Shown one piece after another: positions 58,831 through 64,000 of a stretch of 64,000 bases of DNA. The translations under genes were made by a program, and so were the position numbers. The notes under the pieces were generated by a model. The model was not told the origin of the DNA. It saw only the letters and a list, made by a program, of their open reading frames with translations, and made no database searches. This stretch comes from Euryodendron excelsum (lineage: Eukaryota > Streptophyta > Magnoliopsida > Ericales > Pentaphylacaceae), in the NCBI GenBank assembly GCA_033060915.1, contig CM065377.1, positions 55,575,183-55,639,182 on the forward strand, given 5' to 3'. Every line of letters begins with the position of its first letter. The stretch's first letter is position 1.

Positions 58831-60440
58831 ATGATTGTGTATGATGTGCTGTATGACCTAGACGGTCCATTATTTGTTGCATTCATCATCGCATTCCACA
58901 TTTCATTAGGGACATTCATAACCGACATGAGGCTTGATAGTACGAGTAGTTCATCACCACTCACATCGAGACTTCCATTAGTTGTGGACCTAGGATTTCT
59001 TCCAACAGCAAACATGAATGACCAAGGTTTACCCAACGTTTTCCATCCGAATCTTAATGCCACACCGAATGTACCCAATCCACAACTTCATCCTAATCTT
59101 CAACCCATTCCACCAGGGGTAGATCATAATGTAGGCGGTGACGATGACATGAAAAGAGGGAGCAACCATGGCGACATAGCGGCCCCCTATCAAAGAACCT
59201 TACAAGATTACTTGAACCCTCCACGTCAAGCACCAACTTCTTGCATAGTATTCCCGTCATATTGCACTTCACTTAGCATTCGTGGATAATTCTTGCCCGA
59301 GAGAGGTTTTCTTGTTAAAACTCTTCCCTTTTTGCTTGAAAGACAAGGCCAAACTTTGGTTCAATTCGTTGAAACCTATATCTATTCATTCATGGAACGT
59401 ACTCCACGGAGAGTTTTTAAAGAAGTTCTTTCTCAAAAACCGAACCGACATCATCCGAAGGCAAATTTTTTAATTTTTCCCCATGATGGGGGAAACGTTC
59501 TTCCAATGTTGGGAGAGGTTTAGCGACCTTTTAAACACTTACCCTCACCATGGTTTCACCAATTGGCACATCATCAACACTTTCTACTCATCTTTTTAAC
59601 TCCTCAACTTAAACATTTGATTGAGTCAATGTGTGCTTGAACGTTCCTTGACAAACAACCCCATGAAGCCTATGAATACTTTGACATTTTAGCAAACAAG
59701 GCTAGGGATTGGGCACTCACCGGGACTCAAAATCCTGAGGGTCGTTCCGTACAACAAGGGGTAGGGAGATACCAATTGAAAGATGTTGATGATGTGAATG
59801 CGAGAGTGACCACTTTAACTAAGAAACTAGAGGCTTTGGAAGGGAAAAAGATGTTAGCGATCGAGAGTGAGATAAGAAAAAAGACTTGTTGCATAGTGCG
59901 TGACACTACCGACTATGACACATCTTCATCTTCTATCATTTCGGGGGTGAAAGAAACTTTGCATGGCCAAGTCAATGCAATTGGCCAATTCCAAAGAGGA
60001 GGGGGTTACCCTTACTCTAACACTTATAATCCGGGATGGCGGGATCACCCTAATTTTGGATGGAGGAATGAGGGGAGTTCAAACTCCCAACCTTACCAAG
60101 GAGGGTATCAAAACCCTCAACACTATTCTACACCTACTCCTCCATTCCAAGCACCTCAACCTTAAGTTTACCAACCCCAACCCATGGCACAACTTCCAAA
60201 ACAACCCAAACCGTACTAAGCCCCTTATAGGAAACCCATGGAAGATAATTTTTATCAATTATCCAATGATGTGAGAGGGGTTAACGCAAGGGTAGGTAAA
60301 TAAGATAAGGTGTTGGATCAACATACAAGGATGCTTGAGGATATACAAAAGCAAATGCTTACATTGACACAAGCTTTGACCCAAAATGTCCCGGAAAGAT
60401 TCCCAGCTCAACCTCAATCCAATCCGGTGGTTAGGCAAGT
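58831..60440 (+). pseudogene. gag: gag of the third Athila-like element, broken and truncated
   Basis: Same layout as the gag at 2904: 'LNPPRQAPTSC', then 'MDNSCPREVFLLKLFPF..WFNSL..HSW..LHGEFLKKFF', 'KARDWALTGTQNPEGR', 'SNTYNPGWRDHPNFGWRNEG' and 'QKQMLTLTQALTQN'. Relative to that copy about 40 codons are deleted near 59285, with a frame change. Further breaks lie near 59473 and 59597, and stops at 60163 and beyond. The zinc knuckle is degenerate (CCIVRDTTDYDTSSS lacks the His and last Cys). It ends where the next insertion begins at 60441. Confidence 0.88.
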
Positions 60441-60694
60441 GTAAGCACCCCATTTTTGACCGCTTGGCAGTCTACACTCCATCTAGACTTGTTTTCAAGT
60501 CATTGTGGGCATATTCCTATCGAAACCAATTCTTTAGGTCCAAATCCCGTCTGTCCATGGCTTCGCGGGCCTGTCAGGCCCAAATAGAGGCAAAATGACC
60601 AAAATGTCCTTAGGGGCATTGTCCTTTCTTATTCCAATTCCAATCCCTCTCTCGAGATAGTTTATTCCTCGAGACGGTTCCAATCTAGGCACTG
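60441..60694. mobile_element. Fragment starting TGTAAGCACCCC, inverted end of a Tat/Ogre-type LTR
   Basis: TGTAAGCACCCCATTTTTG is the reverse complement of the last bases of the 53565-58622 solo LTR. About 45 bp are clearly related, then they diverge. It abuts a second LTR start at 60695, so I infer one LTR in inverted orientation cut by another. Confidence 0.5.
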
Positions 60695-61229
60695 TCGCGC
60701 CCAGATTTTTCGCACTCGAGGAATACTCATACAAGCGGGAAAAATGTTGTACTCTCTTGTTAGAACTCACCCTCCTAAAAGAATGAGTGCGACTAGGTTT
60801 GTATTGAAAAATTGGCTTGAATAAAGGGCTTTTGAAAAAGATTCGGAGTCGCCACCTAACTTGATTAAGGTGAGTTAGGTCACCTAAAAACTAAGAATAA
60901 TTCGAAGACTACACTTAGGGTTTTTGGAAAACAATTTGAAAATACCTCCTCGGGAGAGGGTTTTTAAGAAAACAGGTTATTTGGCAACCTTTGGAAAACA
61001 TTTAGCCCTTTTTTAGAAAAATAACTCCTTTTGGTCTTTGAAATCAGTGATCCTAGGTTCGAAGGTTGGTTACGTGTAGGGAAGACGCACTAAGCTATCA
61101 CCCTACCCCGCCCTTTCGGTACCTACATGTCAATCTACCCTAGATTCACCTATGAGAGTCTTCGACTAACTAATGGTTCAATCCTATTCACTTTAGAAAA
61201 ACAATGTTTGAAAACTAACATGATGCAGG

Positions 61230-62760
61230 ATGTGCAAATGCAAAATAAGAGAGTTGAAAAATAGATTTGGAAATAAATTTGAAAAGAATATGATTTGAAA
61301 ATAGATTTGAAGAGATGAAATTGAAATTGAAAAGTTCAAAAATTGAAAGTAGAAATTTGAAAATAGAAATTTTGAAATTGGAATTTTGAAAATAGATTGG
61401 AATTTGAGATAGGAAAAATGTGGAAACCGCACCCATGAGGGTGGAATTGAAAATTTGAAAAGTATTGTGACCGCACCTATGAAGGTTGCCTACGTATCGC
61501 TTTGGGGGAATCAGGTCAGTCGTAGTTCGGACCGGAGTTCGATTGGAAATAGAAGAGTTGATTTGAAGAAAAAGATTGAATTGGAAGAAAGAAACTGAAT
61601 TGAAAATTGGATTTGGTTTGAGATTAGAAGAGGAGATTGGAAATTGAAATTTTGGAAAAGATTTGACTTGGATTTGAAAAGGTAGATTTGGACTTGTTTT
61701 GGAAAAAAGAAGGTTTAAGAAAACCTAGACTTAGGAAAGAGAAGAGACCTAGGAAAGATTTGACTTGGCTTGGAAGATTTGGAAGGATTGGATTTTAGGA
61801 AATGTTTGAATTAGGAAAGGTTCAAGTTAGGAAAGTGTCATTTTAAGAAAGTTTCATTTTTGGAAAGTTTTGAAATTAGGAAAGTTTTGAATTAAGAAAG
61901 TTTCAACTTAGGAAAGCGTTGTTTTAGGAAAGTTTCGAATTAGGAAAGTTTTAGGTTTAGGAAAGTTTTCACTTTAGGAAAGTTTTGAAATAGGAAGGTA
62001 TTGAATTTAGAAATGTTTTTGAATTAGGAAAAGTTTAGTTTAAGAAAGGCTTAGAATTTAGAAAGTTTCAAGTTAAGAAAGTTTTGAATTTTGTAATGTT
62101 TTGAAAAAGGGAAGTTTTGAATTTGGAAAGCTTCGAAAACAAGAAAGTTTTGAAAATAAGAAAGTTTTGTTTTAGGAAAGGTTTGAAAAAGGAAAGTTTT
62201 CAGTTTAGGAAATGTTTGAATTAAGAAAGTTTCAACTTAAGAAAGTCTTAAATTAAGAGAGTTTTGAGTTTAGAAAAGTCTTAGATTTGGAAAGATTTGA
62301 AGTTTAAGAGAGTTTAGAATTTAGAAAGTTTTTAGGTTTAGAAAGATTTAACTTAAGAAAGTTTCAAATTTAGAAAGTTTTGAATTTGGAAAGATTTGAA
62401 ATTTAGAAAGTTTAAGATTTAGAAAGTTTTAGAGTTTTAGAAAATCTTGAGATTAGGAAAGATTTGAGTTTAAGAAAGATTCGAAAGCTTGGATTTGAAA
62501 AAGATTTTGAAAAGGGGTAGAATTAGGAAAGGGTTGAATTAGGAAAGATTTGAAAGTTGAGTTTTAAAGCTTAGGAAAGATTTTTATGTTCAAGTTTTTG
62601 GAAACTTAAGATTTAGGAAAGTGAAGGATTAGGAATGATTTGAATTAGGAAAGAGTTGGATTTTAAAATTTAAGGAAAGATTTAAAGTTTAAACTTAGGA
62701 AACTTATGGTTTAGGAAGGAATTGAATTAAGAAAGGTTTGGACTAGGAAGGGATTGGATT
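61230..62760. repeat. Degenerate GGAAAGTTTTGAATTTA array
   Basis: Long run of short, purine-biased units (TTAGGAAAGTTTTGAA type, about 15-20 bp) with high divergence. The Phe/Ser-rich antisense frames here are products of it. Confidence 0.85.
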
Positions 62761-63059
62761 TGGTTTCTCAATGGGAAGGTTTGATTTTGTTTCCAAAAAC
62801 GGAGGATTTGATTTGGTTTCCTAAAGGGAAGATAGGATTTGGCAAGGATTTGGAAAGGGAGATCCTAGAAACCCTAGTTTTGAAAGTGTAGAATTTTAAC
62901 GTAGAAAAGAGGTTTTGGAAACATGTATAGTTTGGATATGAAAACAAGAGGTTTTGGAAACCTAGGTTTGGGGCAAAGTTTGAAAACCATGTTTTTGGAA
63001 AGAAAATTAGGGTTTCCTAATTGTGGGTTCTAGGGCTTGGCTTGGGTTTAAAGGAAAAG

Positions 63060-63560
63060 GGATTTTAGAAAGTGCGTTTTTGGAAACGAAGGTTTTCTAT
63101 AAAGGAATCCTAGGGACGAACTTTCGGAAAGTGAATTTGAAGAGGGAGTTTTTGGAAAAAGATTTTAAAGAGAAGGAGTTTTGGAAAGTGTGTTTTTGGA
63201 AACATAGGTTTTGGGAGGAAAAATCCTACAGGGGAGTTTCTAGAAGGAAGATTTTTGGAAAGAGAGTCTTTCAGAAAGATTTTTGGAAGGAGATTGTTGG
63301 AGAGAGTTTTTCTAGAAAGGTTTTTGGTAGAAGATTGTTAAAGAGAGTTTTTGGAAAGATTTTTGGGGAACGTTTTTAGAAAGTGGATTTTGGGGAGAGG
63401 ATTTTGGAAAGTAGTTGAAAAAGGGAGTTTTGAAAAATAGATTTTAGAAGGGAGTTTTTGAAAACAATTTTGGAGAGGAGAGTTTTAGGAAAGTATGTTG
63501 AAAAAGAAATTTTTAGGAAAAGATTTTTGAAGAGAGTTTTTGACAAATACGAAAACGTCT
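63060..63560. repeat. GGAGTTTTTGGAAAGA-type array
   Basis: Irregular repeats of GTTTTTGGAAAGAGAG. They produce a 118-codon Lys/Phe-rich frame that I do not regard as a gene. Confidence 0.8.
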
Positions 63561-63569
63561 CACTTTCCT

Positions 63570-63745
63570 AAAGCAATTCTAGCCATAAGAGGGCTAGAAC
63601 CACTTTAAGAAAGTGGTTTTGAAAACAATAAGGTTTGAAAATATAGACCAAAAAGGTCACTTTTAATGAAACACTTTCCTAAAGCAACCCTAGCCATGGA
63701 AAAGCTAGAATCACCCTAGAATTGTGATTTTGAAAACAAGTTTTT
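63570..63745. repeat. Tandem duplication of about 95 bp
   Basis: TTTCCTAAAGCAA.CCTAGCCAT and the following GCTAGAA.CAC occur at 63571-63640 and again at 63667-63740, each followed by GTG.TTTTGAAAACAA. Confidence 0.75.
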
Positions 63746-64000
63746 GAAAAATAGATTTTGATGCAATTTTGAAAACAAGTTTGAAAACGATTTTGAAAAC
63801 GAGTTTGAAAACGAATTTCGAAAGATGCAAGACTATGATATGCACAATGCAATTTGGGGTCGTGAACATACAAGGCTAAGGCTTCACCACATAATCAAGG
63901 AAGCCGGACCCACGTGGTCTTTGGTTAGACTAGAAGAAAGCTCCCGACACGGTGACTCTCCAACAGTCTAATCCTACACATGGACCGGGAGTCCCCTTAT

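Larger units (their letters stand above)
52071..60440 (+). mobile_element. Third Athila-like element, 5' part, with nested insertions
   Basis: LTR (52071-53333), primer site (53339-53356), leader (to 53564), then a 5-kb insertion, then gag (58831-60440), where a second insertion begins. Pol lies beyond the window or is lost. It inserted in the right LTR of the minus-strand element. Confidence 0.85.
60695..64000. mobile_element. Second Tat/Ogre-type LTR, open at the window end
   Basis: Begins TGTCGCGCCCAGATTTTTCG and is collinear with the first copy: 60770-61130 matches 53627-53990, 61465-61540 matches 54235-54300, and 63835-64000 matches 56335-56490. The arrays at 54.3 and 55.2 kb are absent and different GAAAGTTT-type repeats take their place. 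No coding domain seen. Confidence 0.7.

Noticed and set aside
63023..63379. 118-codon Lys/Phe-rich frame
   Set aside because: Entirely made of GTTTTTGGAAAGA-type repeats; no domain or start context.

Overview
The window is nuclear DNA of a seed plant, most likely a woody eudicot. I cannot name the species from sequence alone. The evidence is plant-type Ty3/gypsy elements of the Athila/Tat group, plant hAT-like MITEs, an L1-type LINE, many (TC)n tracts and a cluster of MIR399 microRNA genes. I found no convincing intact host protein-coding gene. Most long reading frames belong to decayed retroelements or low-complexity DNA.

Left block (1-15037): a nest of two Athila-like elements. Bases 1-687 are the 3' untranslated end of an older element, followed by its LTR (688-927, resuming at 13949). 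That LTR is split by a complete but defective Athila-like element (928-13943). The inserted element has 1575/1576-bp LTRs, an Asp-type primer site, a gag-pol frame broken by stops and frameshifts, a third 'env-position' ORF and a polypurine tract.

Middle block (about 15.0-39 kb): sparsely populated DNA holding what I think is the main find, a tandem array of MIR399 genes. MIR399 silences the PHO2 ubiquitin-conjugating enzyme in the phosphate-starvation response. The array looks like four copies of a divergent gene pair: minus/plus at 18.77/20.6 kb, 23.47/25.65 kb, 31.43/33.1 kb and 35.54/38.64 kb. Four hairpins look functional (18.77-, 23.47-, 31.43-, 33.1+) and one is borderline (25.65+). 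Three are decayed. GNATATNC sites (P1BS, bound by PHR1) and TATAAAT boxes sit at the expected places upstream. Later insertions lie between and inside the units: hAT MITEs, a 2.5-kb solo LTR, a 1.37-kb copia-like solo LTR and a TA-flanked MITE.

Right block (about 39-64 kb): a second TE nest. A repeat resembling a reverse-oriented LTR is followed by a 5' portion of an L1-type LINE (about 41.9-45.6 kb). The LINE is cut by a minus-strand, pol-less Athila derivative (45614-52070). That derivative is cut in its right LTR by a plus-strand Athila-like element (LTR 52071-53333, gag 58831-60440). This last element is itself interrupted by a 5058-bp Tat/Ogre-type solo LTR (53565-58622) and by related material from 60441 to the window end.

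A recurring theme is that several unrelated LTRs each carry a cluster of a different short CpG-centred palindrome: CCGTYCGRACGG, CCGTACGTACGG, GTGCGCAC, and the stems GGAGCGTCT/AGACGCTCC and CGAGACCG/CGGTCTCG.
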